This document shows positions 17,619 to 26,893 of a stretch of DNA of 52,402 nucleotides, one piece after another (position 1 is the first letter of the stretch; each line of letters begins with the position of its first letter). The DNA comes from an uncultured Spirochaetaceae bacterium (GTDB taxonomy: Bacteria; Spirochaetota; Spirochaetia; Treponematales; Treponemataceae), in the NCBI GenBank assembly GCA_902783155.1, contig CACZPR010000026.1, positions 1 through 52,402 of the forward strand, given 5' to 3'. The notes under the pieces are model-generated. The model was not told the origin of the DNA and searched no databases. It worked only from the letters and a program-made list of their open reading frames with translations. Position numbers and translations under genes: made by a program.

Positions 17619-17644
17619 ATAAAATCTCCTTGATGGATGGTATT

Positions 17645-18715
17645 TTAAATCCTGATAAGGTTTGTCTTTGTCAGTCCCGGTATGGAATTTATGTTGATTT
17701 TTTCACCTTCCCCCGTCATCAGAACACCGCTGAAAGTGCCATAAATCGTGTGGTAGTCCATCTTGAACGCCCCGGTGTTTATGTAGCTTCTGTGGTCCGA
17801 AATCGGCGAGAATGTCAAATCTATCATGTTCTCCGTATCCTGGATGTTCCAAGTCTTCATTATACCATAGGTATGGGTAATAACAACAGGCGGGAGCAAG
17901 GTTTTTTTGCCGTCGTAAAAAAATATGTTGCCGTTGTACTTGTCGGGGTCCACCGCGTCCTGCGAGCCGGCCTCAATCCTGAAAGCGACCCTTTTTTCGC
18001 CAATGAATCCAAGCCCGGTAAGAAACTCCGTCCTGTTGATAAATTTCATGTATGTGCGGTTCATGTCAAGAAAAGCAATGCCGTCAGCGTCGTCCATGAG
18101 CTTTTTTTCGTGGTTCGATTCCACCAGACTTATCGCTCCATGGATTGGAAGCACCGTGTTGTAACGGGCGGAGCCCCTTCTGAGTGTGGGGGCGGGAAGA
18201 ACCAAAGTCGCTTCCTCATCCGAAATCTCCTGCAGCACCGCCTTGATTGCACCCTCTGCCGAAGGACGGACCGAATCCCCCTTGAGATGGAAGATTGCGG
18301 AAAGTTTTGAAAGCGTCCTGTCCCAGCTGATTCTGACATATCTTGATTTTTTGTAGCTTGATGTTGCCGCCTTGACCAGACTGTGGGGAACCAACCTGCG
18401 ACGTGGACCCATCACCGAGCGGTACGAGAATCTTTGTTTTGTTGCCACATTCCAGAAGACCACCTGCACAAGCCCAAAAATCTTTGCGTCAAAAAAATCG
18501 ATGGACCCAATGTACTCGCCGATTGAAAAGAAAAAAGTCAGCCGGCTGTTTATGTGGAGATTGGTTAAAAATTCTGGTATGGGCAAATCCAGAAACACAC
18601 GTGAAAGCCCCCGGATGTCGAGTCTTTCGGGATGACCGTCGTAGCCCCCGAACACGCACTTTCCGTTTTTGACGAGTTTTTCTGGACATTTTTCCGCTTT
18701 TCTAACGTACAACAT
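17645..18715 (-). CDS. DUF2804-like protein
   Basis: The 356-aa protein has no signal peptide or membrane segment. It shows the pattern I associate with DUF2804: an early Gly/Asp-rich segment (FGGYDGHPERLDIRGLSR), aromatic strands (FSIGEYIGSIDFFDAKIFG), HTYGIMKTWNIQDTENM, and the closing segment IYGTFSGVLMTGEGEKI with IPGL. The family is mostly beta strand and of unknown function. It is the first gene of a two-gene minus-strand operon with the 673-aa protein. Start at 18715 has no strong ribosome site visible. The family assignment is from memory of its conserved features and is moderately sure. Confidence 0.7.
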   Translation of the reverse strand: MLYVRKAEKCPEKLVKNGKCVFGGYDGHPERLDIRGLSRVFLDLPIPEFLTNLHINSRLTFFFSIGEYIGSIDFFDAKIFGLVQVVFWNVATKQRFSYRSVMGPRRRLVPHSLVKAATSSYKKSRYVRISWDRTLSKLSAIFHLKGDSVRPSAEGAIKAVLQEISDEEATLVLPAPTLRRGSARYNTVLPIHGAISLVESNHEKKLMDDADGIAFLDMNRTYMKFINRTEFLTGLGFIGEKRVAFRIEAGSQDAVDPDKYNGNIFFYDGKKTLLPPVVITHTYGIMKTWNIQDTENMIDLTFSPISDHRSYINTGAFKMDYHTIYGTFSGVLMTGEGEKININSIPGLTKTNLIRI

Positions 18716-18802
18716 TTTATCCTTCCAATTGTACCAATAAATCCAAGTTTTTGGAAGAAGGGAAGGCCGAGTTCATTTTTTTCTTCTATAAATATGTTCC
18801 AA

Positions 18803-18831
18803 TTGAAAAGTTTCGTACAATGGTATAAACT
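18803..18831 (+). promoter_or_regulatory. Promoter for the UPF0210 operon
   Basis: TTGAAA (18803-18808), 17-bp spacer, TAAACT (18826-18831). An overlapping TGGTATAAA is an alternative extended -10. It lies 30 bases before the ATG and in a divergent intergenic region. Confidence 0.55.
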
Positions 18832-18860
18832 TTGGAGACTATTTTTATGCGAGGGAACAC

Positions 18861-20222
18861 ATGATTTTTTCACCTGTTGAAATTGAAGAGACTGTAAATA
18901 TGTTTATGCGCCACAAGCTTGACGTGCGTGCAATCACCATGGGCATTTCGTTGAGGGACTGCGCATGTGAGGACGGTAAAAAGAGCCGTCAGAAAGTCTA
19001 CGATAAAATCATGCGTTATGCCGGAAATCTGGTGCGCGTCGGTCAGGACATTGAAAAAGAATTCGGTGTGCCGATTATAAACAAGCGCGTTTCTGTCACC
19101 CCTATTTCCATGGTTGCCGAACCCAGCGGTGAAAAATCTTATGTCGAGTGGGCGGTTGTCCTTGATAAGGCCGCAAAAGAGCTGAACATTGATTTTGTGG
19201 GTGGATTTTCTGCCCTTGTTCAAAAAGGAATCACCCCGGGCGACAGGACTTTGATTGAATCAATCCCGGAAGCACTCAACGCAACCGAGCGCGTGTGTTC
19301 ATCGGTGAACGTCGGTACAACCAAAAACGGAATCAACATGGACGCAGTAAAGCTCATGGGCGAAATCATAAAGAGGACTGCTGAAGTTTCACGCGATAAG
19401 CCTGTCAACGGATGCGCAAAACTTGTCGTGTTCACAAATGCTCCTGAGGACAATCCGTTTATGGCCGGTGCATTCCATGGTCCGGGAGAAGGGGACGCTG
19501 TTCTGAACGTCGGTGTTTCCGGTCCGGGAGTTATCCTTGCAGCCGCACGTGAATACAAGGGTCGCCCGATTAACGAGCTTGCGGACGGAATCAAAAAGAT
19601 GGCGTTCAAAATTACCCGCATGGGTCAGCTTGTCGGAACGGAGGCCGCAAAACGTCTTGGCGTTGATTTCGGTATTCTTGACCTGTCTCTTGCACCAACA
19701 CCTGCCGTCGGTGATTCTGTGGCCCGCATACTTGAGGAAATCGGTCTTGAAGGTGCCGGTGCTCCTGGAACAACCGCAGCCCTTGCAATGCTTACCGACA
19801 TGGTTAAAAAAGGCGGCGTAATGGCAAGCACGAACGTCGGTGGATTGAGCGGTGCGTTTATCCCTGTTAGCGAAGACGAGGGAATGATTAATGCCGTAAA
19901 GCAGCACAGCATCACGCTCGAAAAACTTGAGGCAATGACATGCGTCTGTTCGGTCGGACTTGACATGATTGCAATCCCGGGTGACACAAGCGCAACGACA
20001 ATCAGCGGCATCATGGCTGATGAAATGGCAATCGGCATGGTCAACAACAAGACCACGGCGGTCCGTTTGATTCCGGCTCCTGGCAAAAAACCGGGCGACT
20101 GGGTTGAATTCGGCGGTCTCCTTGGCGGCTGTCCTGTAATCGACGTGAACCAGTTCTCCTGTGCAGATTTCATCAACCGAGGCGGACGCATCCCTGCACC
20201 GATTCATTCGTTCAGAAACTAG
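18861..20222 (+). CDS. UPF0210/DUF711 (PFL family) protein
   Basis: The 453-aa protein matches UPF0210 (DUF711) over its length: [19 protein letters not shown] at the start, [19 protein letters not shown], then [64 protein letters not shown] and a C-terminal NRGGRIPAP. Length is that of the family (about 450). The ribosome site is GAGGG 6 bases upstream. UPF0210 structures resemble glycyl-radical (pyruvate formate-lyase-like) barrels, but the biochemical role is unknown. In many bacteria the gene is beside an ACT-domain gene (UPF0237); none is next to it here. Three bases separate it from the GNAT gene, so they are cotranscribed. Confidence 0.93.
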   Translation: MIFSPVEIEETVNMFMRHKLDVRAITMGISLRDCACEDGKKSRQKVYDKIMRYAGNLVRVGQDIEKEFGVPIINKRVSVTPISMVAEPSGEKSYVEWAVVLDKAAKELNIDFVGGFSALVQKGITPGDRTLIESIPEALNATERVCSSVNVGTTKNGINMDAVKLMGEIIKRTAEVSRDKPVNGCAKLVVFTNAPEDNPFMAGAFHGPGEGDAVLNVGVSGPGVILAAAREYKGRPINELADGIKKMAFKITRMGQLVGTEAAKRLGVDFGILDLSLAPTPAVGDSVARILEEIGLEGAGAPGTTAALAMLTDMVKKGGVMASTNVGGLSGAFIPVSEDEGMINAVKQHSITLEKLEAMTCVCSVGLDMIAIPGDTSATTISGIMADEMAIGMVNNKTTAVRLIPAPGKKPGDWVEFGGLLGGCPVIDVNQFSCADFINRGGRIPAPIHSFRN

Positions 20223-20225
20223 GCC

Positions 20226-21074
20226 ATGGAATCCGTAAAAATAATTTCCGCCACAAAGACCAGCGGAATCTACCGGATGATGAAAACATTTCTCCAGCCC
20301 TACGAAAAATTTGCCTGCCAGCTGATGGAATTTCTGAATCAAAAAGACAAGGACGTTCTTGCCGTGGTAAATGAGATTGGCGATGATGTTCTTGTCTGCG
20401 GAATTTTCTACTATTCAAAGGGCGGACTTGTGCTTCCGTTTTTTATAGAAAAGACTTCGGCGGTGGAGCAGATTCTTCGGGAGTTTTTTTGTGAGCATCC
20501 AGTTTTTTGTGTCTCGGGAGAAAAGTCTTCAACTGATTTTATTGTGGGCGCAGTTCTTTCCGCAAAAAAACAGAGTGAAAAAGAGAGCCGTGAATTTGAT
20601 TTGATGGAGTCGCACGGAACAGTCCGGGACATTTCAATGGAGGGCTACCAATTTAGGTCATGCACAAGGGATGATTCCGATTTTCTTTATCCGCTGCAGG
20701 TTTCGTATATAAAGGAAGAGGTCCTGCCTGATGGAATGGAACTGAATCTTCCTGCCGAAAGACTTGCGATGGACAAAATCCTAAAGACAGGAAAAATCTA
20801 TGCGGTGACAGATTTGGACGGAAAAATTGTCTGCAAGGCGCAAATCAATGGCGAGACGGATTCATGTGTGCTTGTCGGTGGAGTCTTTACTGCCGAGCCA
20901 TACAGAAAAAAAGGACTTGCCGCTTTTATTATGGAAAACCTGAAGTCGCTTTCCGCTCAAAAAAACAAGACATGCACTCTTTTTGTCAATCACAAAAACT
21001 ATGCCGCCGCCGCTCTTTACAAAAAAACATCCTTCAAAAATTTTGGCACATATAGAATTGTGTACATGAAGTAG
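20226..21074 (+). CDS. GNAT-family N-acetyltransferase
   Basis: The 282-aa protein has a C-terminal GNAT domain (from about residue 145). Motif A is readable as VGGVFTAEPYRKKGLAAFIMENL in two pieces (VGGVFTAEPYR; KKGLAAFIMENL), giving the acetyl-CoA pyrophosphate loop RKKGLA, and motif B appears in LFVNHKNYAAAALYKKTSFK. The N-terminal half is a separate alpha/beta region I do not recognise; it may be a second, degenerate GNAT-like fold. The substrate is unknown. It starts three bases after the UPF0210 gene and is followed nine bases later by a HAD phosphatase, indicating one operon. Confidence 0.85.
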   Translation: MESVKIISATKTSGIYRMMKTFLQPYEKFACQLMEFLNQKDKDVLAVVNEIGDDVLVCGIFYYSKGGLVLPFFIEKTSAVEQILREFFCEHPVFCVSGEKSSTDFIVGAVLSAKKQSEKESREFDLMESHGTVRDISMEGYQFRSCTRDDSDFLYPLQVSYIKEEVLPDGMELNLPAERLAMDKILKTGKIYAVTDLDGKIVCKAQINGETDSCVLVGGVFTAEPYRKKGLAAFIMENLKSLSAQKNKTCTLFVNHKNYAAAALYKKTSFKNFGTYRIVYMK

Positions 21075-21083
21075 TGGTGATTT

Positions 21084-21857
21084 ATGGAAAACATTTCTTT
21101 AATTCTTTCGGATTTGGATGGGACTCTGTTCCACAACGACAAATCAATTTCGGACTATACAAAACAGGTGATTGCCCGCGCACAAAAAAATGGAATCATG
21201 TTCGGCATTTCAACTTCACGCGCGTTGGTCAATGCGGAAAGATTTCTTGACGGAATCTGTCCGGATGTCCTCATAACAAATGGTGGAGGGCTTGTCACTC
21301 ATGGGAACAAAAAAATTTATGCCTGTGAATTTTCTCCTGAGGAAATCAACACGCTCATAAAATCTGCTTTCGATGTTTTGGGTGCGGACTCGGTGATTTC
21401 TGTTGACAACGAAAAAGGTCTCTATTCAAATTCGCGTGAGGAGCTTGGGGACAAATTCTGGTCCTTCAATGATTTTTCCAATTTCACCGAACCTGCAATG
21501 AAAATGTGCCTAAAAACTTTGGACCGTGAAAAGGTTGAAAAAATTGCGTCCAGCGTTGGAATTGAAAAAGTTGAGTTTCTTCCGTTCTCCGACATTCCTT
21601 GGTACAAGCTCAGCAAAAAAGGTGCGACAAAAGAAAAGGCCATAGAAGCTGTGAGTCAAAATCTTAACATACCCACGGAAAGTATTGTCTCGTTTGGTGA
21701 CGACTTCAATGATATTGGAATGTTGAAGCTGTGCGGCAAGGGAATTGCAATGCAAAATGCAATCGATGAAGTAAAACAGATTGCAAATGAAATCTGTCTT
21801 TCAAACGAGGACGACGGTGTTGCAAGGTGGATTGAGGAAAATCTGCTTGCATTCTAG
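21084..21857 (+). CDS. Cof-type HAD-superfamily phosphatase
   Basis: The 257-aa protein has all HAD motifs: motif I LSDLDGTLF (nucleophile and acid/base Asp) near residues 8-16, motif II in GISTSRA, a conserved Lys in the KGATKEKAI segment, and motif III/IV FGDDFNDIGML. The C2B-type cap domain lies between motifs II and III, which places it in the Cof subfamily of sugar-phosphate or nucleotide phosphatases. The specific substrate cannot be read from sequence. Third gene of the UPF0210-GNAT-HAD operon; the convergent neighbour is proC. Confidence 0.92.
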   Translation: MENISLILSDLDGTLFHNDKSISDYTKQVIARAQKNGIMFGISTSRALVNAERFLDGICPDVLITNGGGLVTHGNKKIYACEFSPEEINTLIKSAFDVLGADSVISVDNEKGLYSNSREELGDKFWSFNDFSNFTEPAMKMCLKTLDREKVEKIASSVGIEKVEFLPFSDIPWYKLSKKGATKEKAIEAVSQNLNIPTESIVSFGDDFNDIGMLKLCGKGIAMQNAIDEVKQIANEICLSNEDDGVARWIEENLLAF

Positions 21858-21880
21858 ATCAAGTGTGCGGCCCGGGATTT

Positions 21881-22702
21881 TTATTTTTTTCCCAGCTCCA
21901 CGGATTTGTTGAATGCGGCGGTCGCGGCTTCTATTACGGCATTTCTGAATCCGTTTTTCTCAAGTGCGATTACACCTTCAATCGTTGTTCCTGCGGGCGA
22001 ACAAACTGCGTCCTTCAGCTGGCTGATTGAGCGTCCGTCTTCCAGTGCCATTGCTGCTGCTCCCTTCAATGTCTGTGCCGCGTAGATATATGCCTGCTGC
22101 CGTGGAAGGCCAAAACGCACCGCTGCATCCGCAAGTGCCTCTATGAACAAAAATCCATAAGCGGGTCCGCTTCCACTTACGGCGGTGACACCGTCCATAA
22201 GTTTTTCGGGAACAATTTCCGCTTTGCCCGCCGAGTTCAAAAGTTCTTTCACCAAATCCGCTTCGTCGCCCGAAACATTTTTTGAAGGGGAAAGGGCAAT
22301 CATTGCCTCTCCGACTGTTGCGGGAAGGTTCGGCATTATGCGGATTATATGTACGTTTGCAGAATAAGAAAATACTTCTTCAAGAGTGTCCAGCTTGACC
22401 CCGGCCGCCATTGAGACTATGACTTTGTTTTCATCAATCTGTCCGCTGATTTCTTTCAGGACCTGCGTAACGTAGGCTGGTTTTACGGCAAGAAAAATAA
22501 TGTCTGCGTTTCCCGCTGCCTTTGAGTTTGAGTCCACCGCAGTCATGCCGTATTTTTCCGCGAAAGATTTTGCCTTGGAAAAATCAACGTCCGAAACGAA
22601 AATGTTTTTCGGCTCAACTTTTTTTGCCATGGCCGACATCAATGCGCCGCCCATAGTTCCAGTTCCAATGCAGGCTATTTTTATACTTTTCAAATCTTTC
22701 AT
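21881..22702 (-). CDS. proC: Pyrroline-5-carboxylate reductase
   Basis: Last step of proline synthesis: reduces pyrroline-5-carboxylate with NAD(P)H. The start at 22702 (MKDLKSIKIACIG) has AAGGAGA upstream; the longer reading frame from 22759 would run into proB. The 273-aa product has the Rossmann motif IACIGTGTMGGALMSAM, AVKPAYV, the segment HIIRIMPNLPATVGEAM and the C-terminal signature SGSGPAYGFLFIEALADA with SPAGTTIEG. Length matches the family. It lies 13 bases downstream of proB in a proA-proB-proC operon. Confidence 0.96.
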   Translation of the reverse strand: MKDLKSIKIACIGTGTMGGALMSAMAKKVEPKNIFVSDVDFSKAKSFAEKYGMTAVDSNSKAAGNADIIFLAVKPAYVTQVLKEISGQIDENKVIVSMAAGVKLDTLEEVFSYSANVHIIRIMPNLPATVGEAMIALSPSKNVSGDEADLVKELLNSAGKAEIVPEKLMDGVTAVSGSGPAYGFLFIEALADAAVRFGLPRQQAYIYAAQTLKGAAAMALEDGRSISQLKDAVCSPAGTTIEGVIALEKNGFRNAVIEAATAAFNKSVELGKK

Positions 22703-22715
22703 GTCAAATCTCCTT

Positions 22716-23534
22716 TTAATTTGATGCCGACGAGAACGCATTTTTTTCAGCAGGAACAAAAAGTGTTCCCCTGTGCGAGCCGTCCATCAGTGCGGAAAGT
22801 GTCGTGCTGCTGTTCGCAAGAACCATCGGTATGCCGGAAGACGTTACTTTTTCCGCCGCCTGTATTTTTGTTTTGATTCCACCGGTCCCGAACGAATTTG
22901 TGTTTCCAAGCGTTATCGATTTCAGAAGCTCGCCAATGTCGGTGACTTCCTCAACAAGATGCGCGTCAGGATTTGTCTTTGGGTTGTCGGTGTAAACTCC
23001 GTCGATGTCGCTGAAAAGAACAAGTGCATCCGCGCTCCACAAAATTGCGGTCAATGCGGAAAGGTTGTCGTTGTCTCCAATGCTGTACTCTTCAAATGAC
23101 ACCGAGTCATTTTCGTTGATTATTGGAATCACGCCTTCGTCAACAAGTGTAAAAAGTGTGTTCCTCATGTTGAGCGTGTGGTGATAGTCCTCGAAATCTT
23201 CTTTCGTGAAAAGCAGCTGTGCAACGTGAAGACCGTTTTTTGAAAACACGCTTCTCCATCTGCCCATAAGCTCCACCTGTCCGATTGCGCAAAGAGCCTG
23301 TCTGTAGAGCAAATCCTTTTTGTGCGCCCATCCGCTGATTGCAGAAAGACCTGCGACCTGCGCTCCCGATGAGACTATTATAATCTGCTTGCCGAGTTTT
23401 GTGAGCGATGCACAGTCCTCCGCAACAGCAGTCAAAAAATCAGTGTTGATTGTTCCGTCGCTTTTTGCCAAAGAATTGCTTCCAAATTTTATGACAATTT
23501 TTTTTGCATCCGAAAGAGTCTGTGCAAGTGTCAT
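22716..23534 (-). CDS. proB: Glutamate 5-kinase (no PUA domain)
   Basis: First step of proline synthesis: ATP-dependent phosphorylation of glutamate. The 272-aa protein is an amino-acid-kinase fold with VIKFGSNSLA, IIVSSGAQVAG, the glutamate/feedback region NENDSVSFEEYSIGDNDNLSA, DIDGVYTDNP and FGTGGIKTKIQAAE. It lacks the C-terminal PUA domain present in the E. coli enzyme (367 aa). The ATG overlaps the proA stop by four bases (ATGA), so translation is coupled. Confidence 0.96.
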   Translation of the reverse strand: MTLAQTLSDAKKIVIKFGSNSLAKSDGTINTDFLTAVAEDCASLTKLGKQIIIVSSGAQVAGLSAISGWAHKKDLLYRQALCAIGQVELMGRWRSVFSKNGLHVAQLLFTKEDFEDYHHTLNMRNTLFTLVDEGVIPIINENDSVSFEEYSIGDNDNLSALTAILWSADALVLFSDIDGVYTDNPKTNPDAHLVEEVTDIGELLKSITLGNTNSFGTGGIKTKIQAAEKVTSSGIPMVLANSSTTLSALMDGSHRGTLFVPAEKNAFSSASN

Positions 23535-24793
23535 CTTGTCTGTCCGTCCCCGTCAATCAAAAATTTGGTGGTGGTCAAAGCCTTTATGCCCATTGGTCCA
23601 CGGGCGTGAAGTTTCTGTGTGCTGATTCCAAGTTCCGCACCAAACCCAAATTCACCGCCGTCGGTAAATCTGGAGCTTGCGTTTACATATACACATGCCG
23701 CGTCAATCCTGCTTTGAAATGTGCGAGCCTTTGACCTGTTGTTTGTGATGATTGTCTCGCTGTGTTTTGTTCCGTGCGTGTTGATAAAATCAATTGCCTC
23801 ATCGATTCCGTCAACAGCTTTTACAGCGACAATAAAATCAAGGAACTCGAATCCAAAATCGCTTTCCTGTGCATGGACAAGTTTTTCACTCTGCGTGTGA
23901 TTTTCCAAAATCTGGTAGCAGAAATCGTCCGCCTTGATTAAAACTTTTCCATTAAACGCGGATGACATTTTTGGTAAAAAGTCCGCCGCAATTTTTTTGT
24001 CCACAAGCACGGTCTCTATTGCGTTACATGCTCCGGGTCTCTGGATTTTTGCGTTCTCCGCAATTTTTGCCGCCATGTCCAAATCTGCGTCCGAGTCAAC
24101 ATAAAGATGGCAGATTCCGCTTCCCGTTTCGATTACAGGAATCTTTGCGTTTTCGACAACGGTCTTAATCAACTTTTGTCCGCCGCGTGGAAGAACGACA
24201 TCAATTTTTCCGACCGCGCCAAGAATCTGGGTCACATCGGAATGGTCGGTGCTTTCACAAAGATGGATTGCGTCCGGCACTCCGTCGTCCCCGGCTGATT
24301 TCAGTCCTTCGATTATGGCCTGCGTGAGCGCACGGTTTGACTCAAGTGCGGAAGATGAACCTCTCAGAAGAATTGCGTTCCCGCTTTTGTATGCAAGTGA
24401 AAATGCGTCCACCGTTACATTCGGGCGGCTCTCGTAAATTATTGCGACAACCCCAAGAGGAACCCGTGTCTGTCTAATGGACATCCCGTTCGGTGCGTTC
24501 CATCCGGCAATCTCTTCTCCAATGGGGTCTGTCTGGTTGATTATTATTTCTATGCTTTCAATGATTGATTTGAATTTTTTTTCGTCAAGTGCAAGACGCT
24601 CAACAAGAGATTCCGTCATTCCGTTTTTTCTTGCGGATTCGACATCCTTTGCGTTTGCGTCAAGAATTTTTTGTCTGTTGTTTTTGATTGACTGAACGAC
24701 AGATTCCAGCGCGTGATTTTTTTTTGCCGCATTGTGGAGCGCGAGTGTCTGTGCGCCCGTCCTCAGTTTTTTGCAGATTGAATCAATATCCAT
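23531..24793 (-). CDS. proA: Gamma-glutamyl phosphate reductase
   Basis: Second step of proline synthesis: NADPH-dependent reduction of glutamyl phosphate to the semialdehyde. The start at 24793 (MDIDSICKKL) follows GGCAGGAGC; the open frame extends upstream to 24931 but that would overlap the preceding gene. The 420-aa product agrees with the family (about 417). Family segments: PLGVVAIIYESRPNVTVDA, ILLRGSSSALESN, the catalytic Cys in QRPGACNAIET, and SSRFTDGGEFGFGAELGIST (in parts). Cytoplasmic aldehyde-dehydrogenase fold. Confidence 0.96.
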   Translation of the reverse strand: MDIDSICKKLRTGAQTLALHNAAKKNHALESVVQSIKNNRQKILDANAKDVESARKNGMTESLVERLALDEKKFKSIIESIEIIINQTDPIGEEIAGWNAPNGMSIRQTRVPLGVVAIIYESRPNVTVDAFSLAYKSGNAILLRGSSSALESNRALTQAIIEGLKSAGDDGVPDAIHLCESTDHSDVTQILGAVGKIDVVLPRGGQKLIKTVVENAKIPVIETGSGICHLYVDSDADLDMAAKIAENAKIQRPGACNAIETVLVDKKIAADFLPKMSSAFNGKVLIKADDFCYQILENHTQSEKLVHAQESDFGFEFLDFIVAVKAVDGIDEAIDFINTHGTKHSETIITNNRSKARTFQSRIDAACVYVNASSRFTDGGEFGFGAELGISTQKLHARGPMGIKALTTTKFLIDGDGQTR

Positions 24794-24834
24794 AAAAAGC
24801 TCCTGCCGCAAATCACACACGAAATTGCGGTTAA

Positions 24835-25377
24835 TCAGTAGTTTGCAAGAAAGTACATTCCAAGAAGAAGCGCAACCCTTGTTTTTCCTTTTGTCCAGGT
24901 CTGGCTCTGTGGCAACGATTTTATGTACCACCAGAAGATTCCGAACTCCGGATCTATTCTGAGCGCATAGTTCTCAAAGTCCTTTGATTTTGTCTGCACT
25001 CCGAACATAAGGTAAACCACATTGTCAACTGTTTCAAGAAAAAGTGGGTACGCTTCCGTGTAGGATTTTTTGTTCAGAAGATTGGTAAACTCCTGTAGAT
25101 TGTAGAGGACCCTCGCCTTCAAATCTTCGTCCGATTTTTCAACCCATGTCTTCTGGATGAGAAGGACCAGATTGTTGCTGAAACTTGAAATCAGCTTTTT
25201 TTCCGCGTCCCTGGCTGTGTCGGCGATTTGTTTGAATTCCGCGTCGGACCCGCTGAAAGCAGATGCAAGGATTGCCCCAGATGTTGAAACCTCGTCAATA
25301 TCTTTTGTCTCAATCAAAGTTGACAAGGCATCCATTGCCGTTTTGTCTACGAATTCGCTTATTAAATCATCGCTCAT
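24835..25377 (-). CDS. Unrecognised cytoplasmic protein, first gene of the proline operon
   Basis: The 180-aa product has no signal peptide or membrane helix and appears mostly helical, with aromatic residues concentrated in the last third (EFGIFWWYIKSLPQS). I do not recognise a family. The ATG at 25377 has no ribosome site: a promoter with TTGAAA-N17-TAAAAT ends six bases before it, so the predicted transcript starts at or next to the ATG (leaderless). Only 41 bases separate it from proA, which has its own ribosome site, and no terminator is visible between them, so it probably leads the proABC operon. Whether it has anything to do with proline is unknown. Confidence 0.8.
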   Translation of the reverse strand: MSDDLISEFVDKTAMDALSTLIETKDIDEVSTSGAILASAFSGSDAEFKQIADTARDAEKKLISSFSNNLVLLIQKTWVEKSDEDLKARVLYNLQEFTNLLNKKSYTEAYPLFLETVDNVVYLMFGVQTKSKDFENYALRIDPEFGIFWWYIKSLPQSQTWTKGKTRVALLLGMYFLANY

Positions 25378-25383
25378 ACTGGT

Positions 25384-25412
25384 ATTTTAGTTTTTTAACG
25401 TGATTTTTTCAA
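25384..25412 (-). promoter_or_regulatory. Promoter of the 24835-proA-proB-proC operon
   Basis: On the minus strand: TTGAAA (25412-25407), 17-bp spacer, TAAAAT (25389-25384). The next gene's ATG begins six bases later, giving an effectively leaderless mRNA. Confidence 0.65.
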
Positions 25413-25442
25413 GTAGGTCGCCGAAAACACTCTGCTGCCATC

Positions 25443-26891
25443 CTAAAACCTGAAATATATGAACGGATTGTATGTCGAGGCAATAAGCAGGCAGACTGAG
25501 ACTGCAAATATCAGAAAAGCAGACAGAAGTTCAATGTTGTAAACCAGTGCCGAATCTTTTGATTTCGCGAATATCTTTTTTCTGACAGGAAGACACATGG
25601 CAATCGCAGGAACAAGGAAAATGAATTTGCTGCATGTGTCGGCGTGCTGTGCGACAAATGATATTGCGCTTCCAAAATCGGCTGAGCAGGGAACAAACAT
25701 TTTTTTCAAAAGCGTGGAAAGCTCCAAAAGATTTTCCGACCTGAAGATTGTCCATCCGGTCATAATCAAAACCAATGACAAAATGCGTGTCACAATTTTT
25801 ATGGCGGCACATAAAATTCTTTTTTTCGTTGACAGGCGTTCAATAATTTTCAGCGTGACATATTTTTCAAAAATCAAAAGAAGCGCATAATAAAGTCCCC
25901 AGAGTATAAAGTTCCAGCCGGCTCCATGCCAGAATCCCGTGAAAAGCCATGTCACAAGAATGTTCATTATGTGCCTTGGGACTCCAACTCTGTTTCCTCC
26001 AAGCGGAATGTAAACGTAGTCGCGGAACCAACGGGAGAGTGTGATGTGCCATCGTCTCCAAAAATCTGTTATTGAGGACGCGCAGTATGGGTCGTTGAAG
26101 TTTTCAGGAAATTTGAATCCGAACATTTTTCCAATTCCGATTGCCATGCGGCTGTATCCTGAAAAATCAAAATATATCTGCATTGAGTAGGAAAGCACCG
26201 AAAGCCAGATGATTGCCGAGCCTACATCCTGTGGGGAAGCAAAAATATTGTCCGCCACCGTTGCAAGATTGTTCGCGACTATCACTTTGCATCCAAGCCC
26301 GAACGCAAAAGTTTTGAGACCTTCAACAAAATTGATGAAACTCTCTTTTCTTTCCGAAAGCTCTTTTTCAATGTCAGTGTAGCGGACGACCGGACCTGCA
26401 ATCAGCTGCGGGAAAAGCGAAATGTAAAGTGCTAGCGAAATTATATTTTTCTGAGGTTCCGTTTTTCTTTCATGCACATCGATTATGTATGAAAGTGCCT
26501 GGAACGTGTAGAAGCTGATTCCAATCGGAAGTTCAAGTTCCGGAACGTTTATCTGGATGCTCTGCTTTGTGATGAATGAAAAAAGTTTTGCAATGTTTTC
26601 CGCCGCAAATCCAAGGTATTTGAAAAAAAACAGAAACGCAAGATTGAATATTATTGCCGTGACAAAAACAAATTTGCTCCTGCTTTTTGCAAAAAGGAAA
26701 TTGCATGTTATCGATATGAGCATCAGGATTATGTAGACCGGTTCTCCCCATGCGTAGAAAAAAAATGATGAAAGGCAAAGTATTATGTTTCTTATTATGA
26801 TTTTTTTCGGCCATAATTTTTTTGCAATAAAGTACAACACTGTAACTGCCGGGAGAAAAATAAAAATAAAATAAAGGCTGCTGAATACCAT
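25443..26891 (-). CDS. MBOAT-family O-acetyltransferase (AlgI/PatA-like)
   Basis: The 482-aa polytopic membrane protein (about 11 helices) has the AlgI/DltB pattern: MVFSSLYFIFIFLP at the start, FFFYAWGEPVYI, LPIGISFYTFQALSYIID, the cytoplasmic DFWRRWHITLSRWFRDYVY followed by IPLGGNR, and the active-site segment WLFTGFWHGAGWNFILWG. The catalytic His is residue 322, the same number reported for AlgI. It would move acetyl groups across the inner membrane onto an extracytoplasmic polysaccharide or other glycan. It starts two bases after the stop of the DHHW gene, and the pair resembles AlgI with AlgJ/AlgX. No glycan synthesis genes are nearby, so the acceptor is unknown. Confidence 0.93.
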   Translation of the reverse strand: MVFSSLYFIFIFLPAVTVLYFIAKKLWPKKIIIRNIILCLSSFFFYAWGEPVYIILMLISITCNFLFAKSRSKFVFVTAIIFNLAFLFFFKYLGFAAENIAKLFSFITKQSIQINVPELELPIGISFYTFQALSYIIDVHERKTEPQKNIISLALYISLFPQLIAGPVVRYTDIEKELSERKESFINFVEGLKTFAFGLGCKVIVANNLATVADNIFASPQDVGSAIIWLSVLSYSMQIYFDFSGYSRMAIGIGKMFGFKFPENFNDPYCASSITDFWRRWHITLSRWFRDYVYIPLGGNRVGVPRHIMNILVTWLFTGFWHGAGWNFILWGLYYALLLIFEKYVTLKIIERLSTKKRILCAAIKIVTRILSLVLIMTGWTIFRSENLLELSTLLKKMFVPCSADFGSAISFVAQHADTCSKFIFLVPAIAMCLPVRKKIFAKSKDSALVYNIELLSAFLIFAVSVCLLIASTYNPFIYFRF

Positions 26892-26893
26892 TT

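Noticed and set aside
17270..18310. 346-aa plus-strand ORF opposite the 673-aa and DUF2804-like genes
   Set aside because: Spans the junction of two minus-strand genes that both have ribosome sites; unlikely amino-acid composition.
19389..20342. 317-aa minus-strand ORF opposite UPF0210
   Set aside because: Antisense to a highly conserved gene; His/Cys/Arg-rich shadow product.
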